From: CBIFWW01 sp966186435
GTDB lineage: Bacteria > Pseudomonadota > Gammaproteobacteria > Enterobacterales > Enterobacteriaceae
Direction of reading: 5' to 3'
Length of the DNA stretch: 6,205 nt
Assembly: GCA_966186435.1 (NCBI GenBank)
Contig: CBIFWW010000178.1
Span: 1-6,205 of the forward strand
Shown: positions 1 to 5,755 of the stretch, piece by piece
Layout: each line of letters opens with the position of its first letter
Position numbering within the stretch: the stretch's first letter is position 1
Position numbers and translations under genes: made by a program
The notes under the pieces: model-generated
Databases searched by the model: none
Told to the model about the DNA's origin: nothing
The model's input: the letters and a program-made list of their open reading frames with translations, nothing else

Positions 1-6
1 GTAGAT

Positions 7-693
7 ATGCTGCATGGACGTTGTAAGCACATTATTATGATGAGTCGTTGCCCTCTGATGCTAAATGCCCTGGAGCGCAAGGCCCAAAAATATTTCCCTG
101 AAATTTCGGTGGATACGTATTCCGGAATGAGTGCGTTATTTAGCCGTTTGAAAGAACCAAACCGGCTAATTATCATCGAACTTTCCGGCGACCCCGCCAC
201 CATACAGACTGATATCCGTACGCTTTTAACAGAAGGTGCGGCAGGAAGGGTACCGCTTATCATTCTGGTGCCAGATACAGCTTTATCAGAAATCGCTACA
301 TTATTCTCCAGCAAGCGGGTTCAAGTATATTCCCGATGCGTTGCGTTGGAAGATTATATTCATGCTATCAATATTGGACTCGAGCAAGTTACGACAGCCG
401 ATAATGACATAGCGCCAGCGGCCCCATCGTTATATCAACAGGCGATGCCAGGATTACAACTGACGCTTTCTGAGCGCCAGGTACTGCGTCTTCTGGCAAA
501 AGGCTGGAGTATAAATCAGATATCTCAGCTGTTGAAAAAGAGTAATAAAACCGTCAGCGCTCAAAAGAATAGCGCCATGCGCCGTCTTTCTTTGCGCAGT
601 AATGCTGAAATGTATGCGTGGATTAACAGCCTCCATGGTATGTGGGAGTTAAATATCCAGCCTTCTCATCGGGAGGCCTGGAAATGGAACTGA
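7..693 (+). CDS. yjjQ: YjjQ, LuxR-type transcriptional regulator
   Basis: This encodes a 228-residue cytoplasmic DNA-binding regulator. Residues 1-130 form a degenerate receiver-like domain without a clear phosphorylatable aspartate pocket. Residues about 151-208 are a LuxR/FixJ helix-turn-helix: LTLSERQVLRLLAKGWS, then the recognition-helix segment KKSNKTVSAQKNSAMRRL and the NAEMYAWINS end, which I recognise as closely matching E. coli YjjQ. The N-terminus MLHGRCKHI also parallels the MLPGCCKNG start of YjjQ, supporting the ATG at 7; only six bases upstream are visible, so the ribosome site cannot be judged. In E. coli YjjQ (about 241 residues) represses flagellar and other genes, and the yjjQ-bglJ operon is silenced by H-NS and activated by LeuO. 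The gene overlaps bglJ by 10 bp. The C-terminus is some 13 residues shorter than the E. coli protein, which is probably ordinary divergence. Confidence 0.9.
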   Translation: MLHGRCKHIIMMSRCPLMLNALERKAQKYFPEISVDTYSGMSALFSRLKEPNRLIIIELSGDPATIQTDIRTLLTEGAAGRVPLIILVPDTALSEIATLFSSKRVQVYSRCVALEDYIHAINIGLEQVTTADNDIAPAAPSLYQQAMPGLQLTLSERQVLRLLAKGWSINQISQLLKKSNKTVSAQKNSAMRRLSLRSNAEMYAWINSLHGMWELNIQPSHREAWKWN

Positions 694-1337
694 TTGAGAC
701 AACCAGGCGCATTGCCTTGATTGAACACTGTGCCATGAGCCGCGCCGGGTTGTGTAATCTATTGAGAAATCTGGCGGGTAATAATTTTAAAGTCGAGTGT
801 TTTACCAGCTTTGCTTCCTGCCGCGATGCATTGAATAAATACGATTACCGGGCGGTGATTTTTGCACCTGGCATCTCGCGTCAGGAGCGCCGGGAGTTTT
901 TCAACGATCTGTCATTCCTGGCCGGGGCGTACCCGGAAACATTGCGCATTATTCTGGTGCAAGGCCAGGGGGCTTATCAGATGGTGGCGAAACTTACGCC
1001 TGTGACATTGCATGGGATTTTCAGTAAGTCTGAGCCTTTGGACACCCTGGCGATGAATCTGCTGGATACGCTGCTCGGGCGAATCCGGGTGATCGATTCC
1101 TCTGAGAATTACAGTATGCTGCGGCAGAGCGTGCGGGTGCTTAGTCCAACGGAGCGGCGTATCCTCTCCTTTATGGCTAAGGGGTATTCCGTTTCGCAGA
1201 TTGCCCAGCAGCTCAATCGCAACATCAAAACTATTCGGGCACATAAGTTTAATGCCATGAGCAAATTGGGGGTCCAGCGAGATACCCAACTGCTTGATGC
1301 GGCGGACGTATTGCTAAGCCGTAGCGGCATTCTCTAA
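684..1337 (+). CDS. bglJ: BglJ, LuxR-type regulator (RcsB partner)
   Basis: This encodes a 217-residue regulator with an N-terminal pseudo-receiver (about 8-135) and a C-terminal LuxR-type helix-turn-helix (about 150-212). The stretches IALIEHCAMSRAGL, LSPTERRILSFMAKGYS and RNIKTIRAHKFNAMSKLG match E. coli BglJ closely. The receiver lacks the usual acceptor aspartate (RAVIFAPG at the expected strand). This agrees with the known mode of action, in which BglJ pairs with RcsB and acts independently of phosphorylation to activate bgl, leuO and other targets. The ATG at 684 is chosen over an upstream in-frame GTG at 642 because GGGAGG at 671-676 lies seven bases before it and homology starts there. 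The start overlaps the end of yjjQ (stop 691-693), suggesting translational coupling. The stop codon overlaps by two bases the apparent stop of the convergent YbaK-family pseudogene. Confidence 0.92.
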   Translation: MELIETTRRIALIEHCAMSRAGLCNLLRNLAGNNFKVECFTSFASCRDALNKYDYRAVIFAPGISRQERREFFNDLSFLAGAYPETLRIILVQGQGAYQMVAKLTPVTLHGIFSKSEPLDTLAMNLLDTLLGRIRVIDSSENYSMLRQSVRVLSPTERRILSFMAKGYSVSQIAQQLNRNIKTIRAHKFNAMSKLGVQRDTQLLDAADVLLSRSGIL

Positions 1338-1344
1338 ATCACTT

Positions 1345-1362
1345 CCGCCCCATCAGGGGCGG
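1345..1362 (+). terminator. GC-rich hairpin after bglJ, possible terminator
   Basis: Seven-base arms CCGCCCC and GGGGCGG enclose a four-base loop, starting eight bases after the bglJ stop. Neither strand has a real T-run after the hairpin, so it is at best a weak or factor-assisted terminator, or an RNA-stabilising stem. The right arm can alternatively pair with 1432-1440. Confidence 0.4.
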
Positions 1363-1440
1363 GAGCTGGCATAACCTTTATAGATAGCACCAGAAATATT
1401 ACTCTGATTATTACTACGCTTTGATACGTTTTCCCGCCCC
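1356..1440. repeat. 9-bp inverted repeat bracketing 67 bp
   Basis: GGGGCGGGA at 1356-1364 is matched exactly by its complement TCCCGCCCC at 1432-1440. The enclosed DNA is AT-rich and lies within the abnormal C-terminal part of the YbaK-family gene. It could be a small insertion remnant or an alternative RNA stem competing with the hairpin at 1345-1362. No target-site duplication is evident. Confidence 0.4.
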
Positions 1441-1834
1441 ACAAAACCTTACTTAATGCTAAATGTTGTTTGAGGCTGACGTCACAATAGACGGCCAACG
1501 GGTTTTCCTGCCCGAAGGGGCAAACCCCACCTGCCGGGTGGCCGGTCCAGGACACCACTTCATCACTCGCCAGCATCCGGGCTTTGGCGCTAAAAGTCTT
1601 TTTCAGCTTTTTATTGTCCAACCGGGCATCGCCACAGGCAACAATCAGAATGATGTCGTTTTTAACTTTCAAAGACAGTGTCTTAGCAATCTGACCTGGT
1701 TCAATCTGATAGGCCTCGGCGGCCAGGGCGACAGTGGCGGTGCTTTGATTCAATTCAATAATATCGATATCGGGGGCGTGCTCTGCAAAGAATTGCTGCA
1801 CAGACTGCAAACTCAGGATTTTCTCCGGGTTAAA

Positions 1835-1898
1835 TGCAGTGAGTAATCTGTCACAAGAGGCCCCTTGCTATAGACGGTTCGCTCCCCGGCTCACTGCA
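1835..1898. repeat. 9-bp inverted repeat upstream of YbaK-family gene
   Basis: TGCAGTGAG (1835-1843) and CTCACTGCA (1890-1898) are perfect inverted copies, 46 bases apart. They lie just upstream of the YbaK-family start and could be paired binding sites or a long-loop hairpin in its leader. No function can be assigned. Confidence 0.4.
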
Positions 1899-1904
1899 AC
1901 ATTT

Positions 1905-1916
1905 CAGAAATTTCTG
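1905..1916. promoter_or_regulatory. 12-bp perfect palindrome CAGAAATTTCTG
   Basis: This is a perfect palindrome in the intergenic region between the divergent YbaK-family gene and the PTS block, about 80 bases upstream of the proposed PTS transcription start. Its frame TCAGAAATTTCTGG agrees with the Rcs box TAAGAATATTCCTA at 8 of 14 positions, which is suggestive only. It may be a repressor or Rcs-type site. Confidence 0.3.
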
Positions 1917-1937
1917 GATCGCCCTCACAATCATAGA

Positions 1938-1958
1938 AACCGGTTACTGTAACCGGTT
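1938..1958. promoter_or_regulatory. 21-bp palindromic operator upstream of PTS genes
   Basis: Ten-base arms AACCGGTTAC and GTAACCGGTT are exact complements around a single central T. Each arm contains the self-complementary octamer AACCGGTT (1938-1945 and 1951-1958), so the site could bind one dimer at its centre or two dimers 13 bp apart. AACCGGTT-type cores with a central CG are typical of LacI/GalR-family operators. The site abuts the proposed -35 of the PTS promoter, a position expected for repression. The cognate regulator is not in this window. Confidence 0.5.
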
Positions 1959-1985
1959 GCAGAGTGTGATTAGTCAATGAATACT
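1957..1985 (+). promoter_or_regulatory. Candidate promoter for the PTS block
   Basis: TTGCAG (1957-1962, 3 of 6 to consensus) and AATACT (1980-1985, 4 of 6) are separated by 17 bases. The -35 overlaps the end of the 21-bp palindrome. A CRP-like site with a perfect right half TCACA (1925-1929) and a poor left half would be centred near -70. A lone TGTGAT half-site lies at 1965. The match is weak, so this is tentative. Confidence 0.3.
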
Positions 1986-2027
1986 AAGTTTGTAACCTAC
2001 CTCTGCATCGAATAATAAGAGCCGTCT

Positions 2028-2180
2028 ATGAAACGTATGTTGTTGTGCTGTAGTGCTGGTCTACCTGACAGCATAGTGGTGATCTGGAAGGTGCCCTGCG
2101 TACCAGGCCCGGCATCGGTCATAAATGCTATGGATTATGGAACGAGCCTGGGCTGTTGCCCGCTCATGATGGTCGCCTGA
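2028..2180 (+). pseudogene. Remnant of PTS cellobiose-type EIIB gene
   Basis: The frame encodes only 50 residues, against roughly 100 for lactose/cellobiose-family EIIB proteins, which carry a phosphocysteine and hand phosphate to EIIC. Three pieces are recognisable in one frame. The start MKRMLLCCSAGL holds the active-site cysteine region (normally CSAGMSTS, here followed by PDS). A central VINAMDYGT matches the VIDxxDYG segment that normally lies near the C-terminus. The end LMMVA resembles the last helix. The ~50 residues between the first two pieces, including the LLGPQ motif, are missing or scrambled, so phosphotransfer is very unlikely. The ATG has an AAGAG ribosome site six bases upstream, and the stop is 13 bases before the EIIC start. 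It was therefore once the first gene of this operon. A short leader role today cannot be excluded. Confidence 0.65.
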
Positions 2181-2181
2181 C

Positions 2182-2186
2182 AGGAG
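2182..2186 (+). promoter_or_regulatory. Ribosome binding site of EIIC
   Basis: AGGAG is placed seven bases before the ATG at 2194 and just after the EIIB remnant's stop. It fixes the EIIC start and shows EIIC can be translated independently of the broken gene. Confidence 0.75.
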
Positions 2187-2193
2187 AGCCGCT

Positions 2194-3537
2194 ATGTCTG
2201 CAAACAATGCTGCCTTTAATTTGATTTTCCGGTTTGTTGAAAACTATGTTAGTCCGATAGCGGGGCGTATTTCTGCGCAGCGCCACGTAATGGCTATCCG
2301 CGATGGGTTTATCTCCGCGATGCCATTTATGATTGTGGGATCTTTCTTGCTGGTCTTTGCTTACCCGCCATTCTCACCTGACACCACCTGGGGCTTTGCC
2401 CGGGGCTGGCTGGATCTGGCTAAACAGTTTGAAGGCCAAATTCTGACCCCATTCGATATGACCATGGGGATCATGTCGGTCTACATTTGCTGCGCCATTT
2501 CTTACAATCTCGGCAAGCATTATATGAATACGTACCAGCTGGATCCCTTTATGTGTTCCATGCTGTCGCTGATGGCGTTCCTGCTGGTGGCTGCGCCAAA
2601 AACCACCGGTACACTGCCCGTGCATAGCCTGGGGGGCACCGGGATTTTTACCGCTATTCTGGTGGCGATCTACTGCGTTGAATTGATGCGTTTTCTGAAA
2701 GCTCGCAATATCGGCATTCGCCTGCCGGATCAGGTTCCACCGATGATCAAAAACTCTTTTGATCTACTGATCCCGGTATTAGTAGTGGTACTGACGCTGT
2801 ATCCGCTGAGCCTGGTTGTTCAGCACAGCTTTGGTATGCTGATCCCGCAGGCTATCATGGAAATCTTTAAGCCGCTGGTGTCTGCCGCTGACTCCCTGCC
2901 TGCTATCCTGCTGGCGGTGTTGATTGGCCACCTGCTGTGGTTTGCCGGTATCCACGGGGCGGCGATCGTTTCCGGGATGCTGCAAATGTTCTGGCTGACC
3001 AACCTGGGTGCTAACCAAAGCGCGCTGGCTGCCGGTGCACCGTTGCCGCATATCTTTATGGAAGCATTCTGGACTTTCTTTATCGTGGTGGGCGGTTCCG
3101 GTGCCACCATGGGGCTGGTTATCTGCTACTTACGCAGTAAGTCGGCTCACCTGCGTTCTATCGGTAAGCTGAGTATTGTCCCAACTTGTTTCAACATTAA
3201 CGAACCGGTTATTTTCGGCACCCCAATCGTGATGAACCCGGTGTTCTTCATTCCTTTCCTACTGGCACCGATGGTGAACGCCATTCTGGCCTGGGGCGTG
3301 ATGAAGATGGATCTGATTGGCAGGGTTATCTCAGTCGTACCCTGGACAGCACCAGCGCCAATTGGTGCAGCATGGGCTTTAGGTTGGGACTTCCGTGCCG
3401 CCGTTCTTGTGATTGCGCTGGCCTGTGTCTCCGCCATCATCTACTACCCGTTCTTTAAAGTGTACGAGAAACAATTACTGAAACAGGAAGCGGAAGAAGC
3501 ACAGCGTGCGGCGGAAGAACAGCAGCAGGTTGCCTGA
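2194..3537 (+). CDS. PTS lactose/cellobiose-family EIIC permease
   Basis: This 447-residue inner-membrane protein is the sugar-translocating subunit of a phosphotransferase system of the CelB/ChbC type, which imports a beta-glucoside or chitobiose-like sugar as it is phosphorylated. Length matches the family (about 450). Hydrophobic segments run through residues 35-420, with two recognisable functional motifs: WFAGIHGAAI around H254, and FNINEPVIFGTPIVMNP with E337. These correspond to the His and Glu that contact sugar in the ChbC structure from Bacillus cereus. The last ~23 residues are a charged, Glu/Gln/Ala-rich cytoplasmic tail of coiled-coil character. The reading frame is intact, but the adjacent EIIB gene is broken and no EIIA or phospho-glucosidase gene is present. 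Function would therefore need partners encoded elsewhere. The substrate cannot be told from sequence alone; I assign no gene symbol. Confidence 0.9.
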   Translation: MSANNAAFNLIFRFVENYVSPIAGRISAQRHVMAIRDGFISAMPFMIVGSFLLVFAYPPFSPDTTWGFARGWLDLAKQFEGQILTPFDMTMGIMSVYICCAISYNLGKHYMNTYQLDPFMCSMLSLMAFLLVAAPKTTGTLPVHSLGGTGIFTAILVAIYCVELMRFLKARNIGIRLPDQVPPMIKNSFDLLIPVLVVVLTLYPLSLVVQHSFGMLIPQAIMEIFKPLVSAADSLPAILLAVLIGHLLWFAGIHGAAIVSGMLQMFWLTNLGANQSALAAGAPLPHIFMEAFWTFFIVVGGSGATMGLVICYLRSKSAHLRSIGKLSIVPTCFNINEPVIFGTPIVMNPVFFIPFLLAPMVNAILAWGVMKMDLIGRVISVVPWTAPAPIGAAWALGWDFRAAVLVIALACVSAIIYYPFFKVYEKQLLKQEAEEAQRAAEEQQQVA

Positions 3538-3540
3538 TAA

Positions 3541-3566
3541 CAAAAACGCCACCGGTGCGGTGGCGT
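3541..3566 (-). terminator. Rho-independent terminator of fhuF
   Basis: Eight-base arms ACGCCACC and GGTGGCGT (3546-3553 and 3559-3566) enclose a five-base loop. Read on the minus strand, the stem is followed by TTTTTG (complement of 3541-3546). It therefore terminates the convergent fhuF transcript, after passing the other terminator. Confidence 0.8.
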
Positions 3567-3574
3567 CACTCGAC

Positions 3575-3601
3575 AAACGGTGGGGAAACCCGCCGTTTTT
3601 T
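3575..3601 (+). terminator. Rho-independent terminator of EIIC
   Basis: Ten-base arms AAACGGTGGG (3575-3584) and CCCGCCGTTT (3589-3598), with one G-U pair, close a GAAA tetraloop. The run of T at 3596-3601 completes an intrinsic terminator for the plus strand, 38 bases after the EIIC stop. Confidence 0.85.
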
Positions 3602-3609
3602 AATGGGGT

Positions 3610-4398
3610 TTAGCTGAGTGTGCAATCACCGCATTGTTGAACACCAGGCAGCTTGTTGCGCTGGCAGCAGGTGCGGCGGGCTAACAGGCCATTGCGGACA
3701 ATCATAGTGCGGAACAGCGGGTTATCTTCACCATTGACAAGGGTGCGTTCGAAGAAACAAGCCTGGCGCAATGCCTGGCACTGTTCCTCACCAATCAACG
3801 GTTTAATCTCAGTCAGGAACCAGCCCACCAGATAGCCGGTATTGCTCCAGATAAGCTTGCCGCTGATATCACCGGTTTGCTCTAAGGCATTCACTACCGG
3901 CTGCACTACATCGCGCCAAAGATTATCCAAGCGATGCGCTAAAGGTACCATGGTCAAGTGCCGGTCTTCGCGGGCATCCATCCAGAATTTTGCCACCCTG
4001 CCTGACTCATGAAACTGTGTATGAAGCCGCTGCGGATCGAGATCGATGGCCTGGGGCTGGCACAACAACGCCAGCATCAGCGGCGGCACCACCAGCCCGA
4101 CATACCATTGGACCCATAATGATTTCAGGGCCTTCTGTTCAACGGCACGTTCTGGGTGTTTGTGGTAGATATGATCTTGATAGCTTGCCAGCAGTGAGGC
4201 CAAACGTGCAGGCTGGGACCATTCTGCCAACGTCATGGCATCATGAGGAGGATGGCCAGAGAAATCGATGATGTCATTCAAATGGGGCCGCTGGCGGGCG
4301 AACAATTGCTCGATGCGTTGCCCTAAAGGCAGCGCTATTTCGCTCTGAGGTTTGCTCCAGAGTGGGAAATCGGCAATGTGTAAGTTGCGGTAAGCCAT
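3610..4398 (-). CDS. fhuF: FhuF, ferric-siderophore reductase
   Basis: This encodes a 262-residue cytoplasmic [2Fe-2S] protein that reduces the iron of hydroxamate siderophores such as ferrioxamine and coprogen, releasing iron after uptake. The diagnostic C-terminal cluster motif is intact: CC-N10-C-N2-C, with cysteines at 244, 245, 256 and 259, the same numbers as in the E. coli protein. Family stretches include LASLLASYQDHIY, WVQWYVGLVVPPLMLALL, GKLIWSNTGYL and NGEDNPLFRT. The ATG at 4398 (MAYRN) is chosen over TTG at 4404, because the E. coli protein starts MAYR and has the same 262 length; there is no strong ribosome site in front of either. The promoter and a Fur box lie directly upstream, so expression is expected under iron starvation. 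The gene is convergent with EIIC and downstream of the diguanylate cyclase gene, but it has its own promoter. Confidence 0.96.
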   Translation of the reverse strand: MAYRNLHIADFPLWSKPQSEIALPLGQRIEQLFARQRPHLNDIIDFSGHPPHDAMTLAEWSQPARLASLLASYQDHIYHKHPERAVEQKALKSLWVQWYVGLVVPPLMLALLCQPQAIDLDPQRLHTQFHESGRVAKFWMDAREDRHLTMVPLAHRLDNLWRDVVQPVVNALEQTGDISGKLIWSNTGYLVGWFLTEIKPLIGEEQCQALRQACFFERTLVNGEDNPLFRTMIVRNGLLARRTCCQRNKLPGVQQCGDCTLS

Positions 4399-4419
4399 AA
4401 GCAAATACGAAATCTAAAT

Positions 4420-4438
4420 GATAATGATTTATAATATT
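4420..4438 (-). promoter_or_regulatory. Fur box upstream of fhuF
   Basis: Read on the minus strand the 19-mer matches the Fur consensus (GATAATGATAATCATTATC) at 14 of 19 positions, with ten consecutive matches (AATCATTATC) at its downstream end. It overlaps the -10 and lies 22 bases before the fhuF ATG, the expected place for iron-dependent repression, as known for E. coli fhuF. Confidence 0.75.
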
Positions 4439-4462
4439 ATCTATTGATTCCATAGATGACAA
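4434..4462 (-). promoter_or_regulatory. fhuF promoter
   Basis: On the minus strand TTGTCA (4462-4457, 5 of 6 to -35 consensus) is followed after 17 bases by TAATAT (4439-4434, 4 of 6). An alternative -10 GATAAT lies two bases earlier. It starts only 20 bases after the diguanylate cyclase stop and is covered by the Fur box. Confidence 0.55.
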
Positions 4463-4482
4463 GCAGTATTCCCGGTGCCAGT

Positions 4483-5550
4483 TCACTGTTCTATAAGGAT
4501 ATCGCCTATCACAACCACCCGGTTACGCCCGGTTTTTTTAGCCTGGTATAACGCGGTATCGGCCAATAATACTGTTTGTTCAAAGGGTTGATTACTGTCA
4601 CAGGCCACCCCGGCACTAAGGGTGATGCACCTGTCGGCCTGATTGTTATGGGGATGAGGGATGTGTAACTGATGTACCTGTTGGCGGATCTTCTCCGCCC
4701 ATATTCTGGCCTCATACAAAGGCATGCCCACCAACAATACCAGAAACTCTTCGCCGCCATAGCGCACCACGATGTCCTGAGGGCGCACGCTATCACGAAT
4801 AGCGCGGGCTACGTGTACTAATGTGCGGTCACCCAGACTATGTCCTTGGTGGTCGTTGTAAGATTTAAAGTGATCGATATCAAGCAGCAATAAGGCGTTC
4901 TCAGTGCCCTGTTGACGTAAATCCTCAAGCCGGCTGGCCAGGCCCCGGCGATTATAGAGACCGGTGAGCGGGTCCAGCATACTGATATCATTGAGGGCGT
5001 CTTTCTCATTTTGCAGCTGGGTGATCAGGGCCAGGATAAACCGGGCATTGCGCCGGGATATGACGTGTTGGATGCCTATCCCCACTAGTGGCACCGCCAC
5101 GCAGTAAACTAACCGGGTAAAATGCTCACCCTTATCGAGCCATAGCAAGGTCACCGCTACCGGGGTGCAAAACAAGATAAAGGCGCGAAGATTGTCATTC
5201 AGGGCCAGGGCACCGATAAACAACAGACTCATTAACGCAATAACCGCAAAGGAGCTTGGGGCGTGATTCAGTTGCGCATAGCGGAGGGTGACATGCATAG
5301 CCCAAAGGAGGCCAAAGATCAGCCCGGCCACGTTAATGTTGAGCCGTTTTTTAGGGTAGCGTTTCAACCACAGCAATAACCCGATGCTGGTCGCCAGAAT
5401 AATTAAGCCGGTATGAGTGACCCGTGGTGTGGCGTACAGGGGGGTAGCAAGCCCGAGGAAGCTGGCAAAGGCGTTGAGCAATAGGAACAGCTGCGCGTGG
5501 AGCCGGTTCTTTTCATCCAGCAAATCCCGCCATATTTTGAACGTCATCAT
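4483..5550 (-). CDS. Membrane-bound GGEEF diguanylate cyclase
   Basis: This 355-residue protein is predicted to make cyclic di-GMP from two GTP, a signal that promotes sessile behaviour. Residues about 20-163 hold roughly six hydrophobic segments (20-40, 47-63, 74-92, 101-116, 122-139, 146-163), forming a membrane sensor of no named family that I recognise. The GGDEF domain follows at about 188-350. It has DPLTGLYNRRG at 193, the metal-binding DIDHFKSYND (224 on), the active-site GGEEF (265-269) and an inhibitory I-site RPQD (256-259) five residues before it, so it looks catalytically competent and product-inhibited. The ATG at 5550 is preferred to an upstream in-frame TTG at 5613, which has no ribosome site; the ATG has only a weak one, and a second ATG follows at once. 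In E. coli no such gene sits between fhuF and yjjZ. Confidence 0.93.
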   Translation of the reverse strand: MMTFKIWRDLLDEKNRLHAQLFLLLNAFASFLGLATPLYATPRVTHTGLIILATSIGLLLWLKRYPKKRLNINVAGLIFGLLWAMHVTLRYAQLNHAPSSFAVIALMSLLFIGALALNDNLRAFILFCTPVAVTLLWLDKGEHFTRLVYCVAVPLVGIGIQHVISRRNARFILALITQLQNEKDALNDISMLDPLTGLYNRRGLASRLEDLRQQGTENALLLLDIDHFKSYNDHQGHSLGDRTLVHVARAIRDSVRPQDIVVRYGGEEFLVLLVGMPLYEARIWAEKIRQQVHQLHIPHPHNNQADRCITLSAGVACDSNQPFEQTVLLADTALYQAKKTGRNRVVVIGDILIEQ

Positions 5551-5689
5551 AGGGAGTACATCTAAAACCTTAAAGACAAAACCGCACCACGGTTGACGCG
5601 CCAGAGGAAACAATCGCTGAAGGCGACGGTTTGATTAGATCGGCAATGTAACATTTGTGGAACAAACTGTCATCCATACCGCAGAGTCC

Positions 5690-5718
5690 ATGACAAATGA
5701 TAAAAACTACCATATGCT
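5690..5718 (+). promoter_or_regulatory. Candidate yjjZ promoter
   Basis: ATGACA (5690-5695, 5 of 6) and TATGCT (5713-5718, 4 of 6) are separated by 17 bases. Transcription would start near 5725, about 30 bases before the yjjZ ATG. Both elements overlap Fur-like sequences. Confidence 0.4.
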
Positions 5719-5734
5719 ATTAATTATCATTCCT
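5693..5734 (+). promoter_or_regulatory. Two adjacent Fur-like sites upstream of yjjZ
   Basis: The 19-mers at 5693-5711 and 5716-5734 each match the Fur consensus at 12 of 19 positions. The best cores are ATGATAA in the first and ATTATCATT in the second. Each is weak alone, but the pair covers the candidate promoter, and yjjZ is known to be iron-regulated in E. coli. Confidence 0.4.
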
Positions 5735-5755
5735 ATTAATGAAGCAGGCAAAACA

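Larger units (their letters stand above)
1334..1816 (-). pseudogene. YbaK/EbsC-family aminoacyl-tRNA deacylase, probably inactivated
   Basis: Proteins of this family hydrolyse mischarged tRNAs (for example Cys- or Ala-tRNA-Pro) in the cytoplasm. From the ancestral start at 1816, residues 1-116 are well conserved in type: LNQSTATVALAAEA, the lysine in IAKTLSLKV (K45) and the GHPAGGVCPFG loop (92-102), ending at DVSLK. Two faults are visible. The codon that should be the ATG, six bases after GGAG, reads CTG, followed by AGT TTG; the nearest recognised start would be TTG at 1810, twelve bases from GGAG. After residue 116 (about base 1468) the reading frame runs on for 44 codons that do not resemble the family C-terminus as I know it and carry rare codons (ATA three times, AGA, CTA). 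A faint likeness, GGK followed by S-V-V-I, leaves divergence rather than replacement possible. Total length is near normal, so automatic annotation could call it intact. Confidence 0.65.

Noticed and set aside
642..683. N-terminal extension of bglJ from a GTG at 642
   Set aside because: No homology to BglJ before the ATG at 684, which has a proper GGGAGG ribosome site.
1463..1846. 127-codon open frame on the plus strand
   Set aside because: It lies opposite the YbaK-family gene and its translation resembles no protein; an antisense shadow.
1911..1932. CRP site upstream of the PTS promoter
   Set aside because: Only the right half TCACA is good; overall agreement is 10 of 22, so it is mentioned under the promoter but not called.
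2374..3440. Several minus-strand open frames inside EIIC
   Set aside because: They overlap a well-supported gene and have compositionally odd, unrecognisable products.
3990..4271. Plus-strand frame of 93 codons inside fhuF
   Set aside because: Shadow of fhuF, with no family features or ribosome site.
5654..5666. Small palindrome TTTGT-GGA-ACAAA upstream of the cyclase and yjjZ
   Set aside because: Five-base arms are too short to separate from chance, and no promoter aligns with it.
5657..5755. Extension of yjjZ from a GTG at 5657
   Set aside because: It would read through the candidate promoter and Fur-like sites and has no family resemblance.
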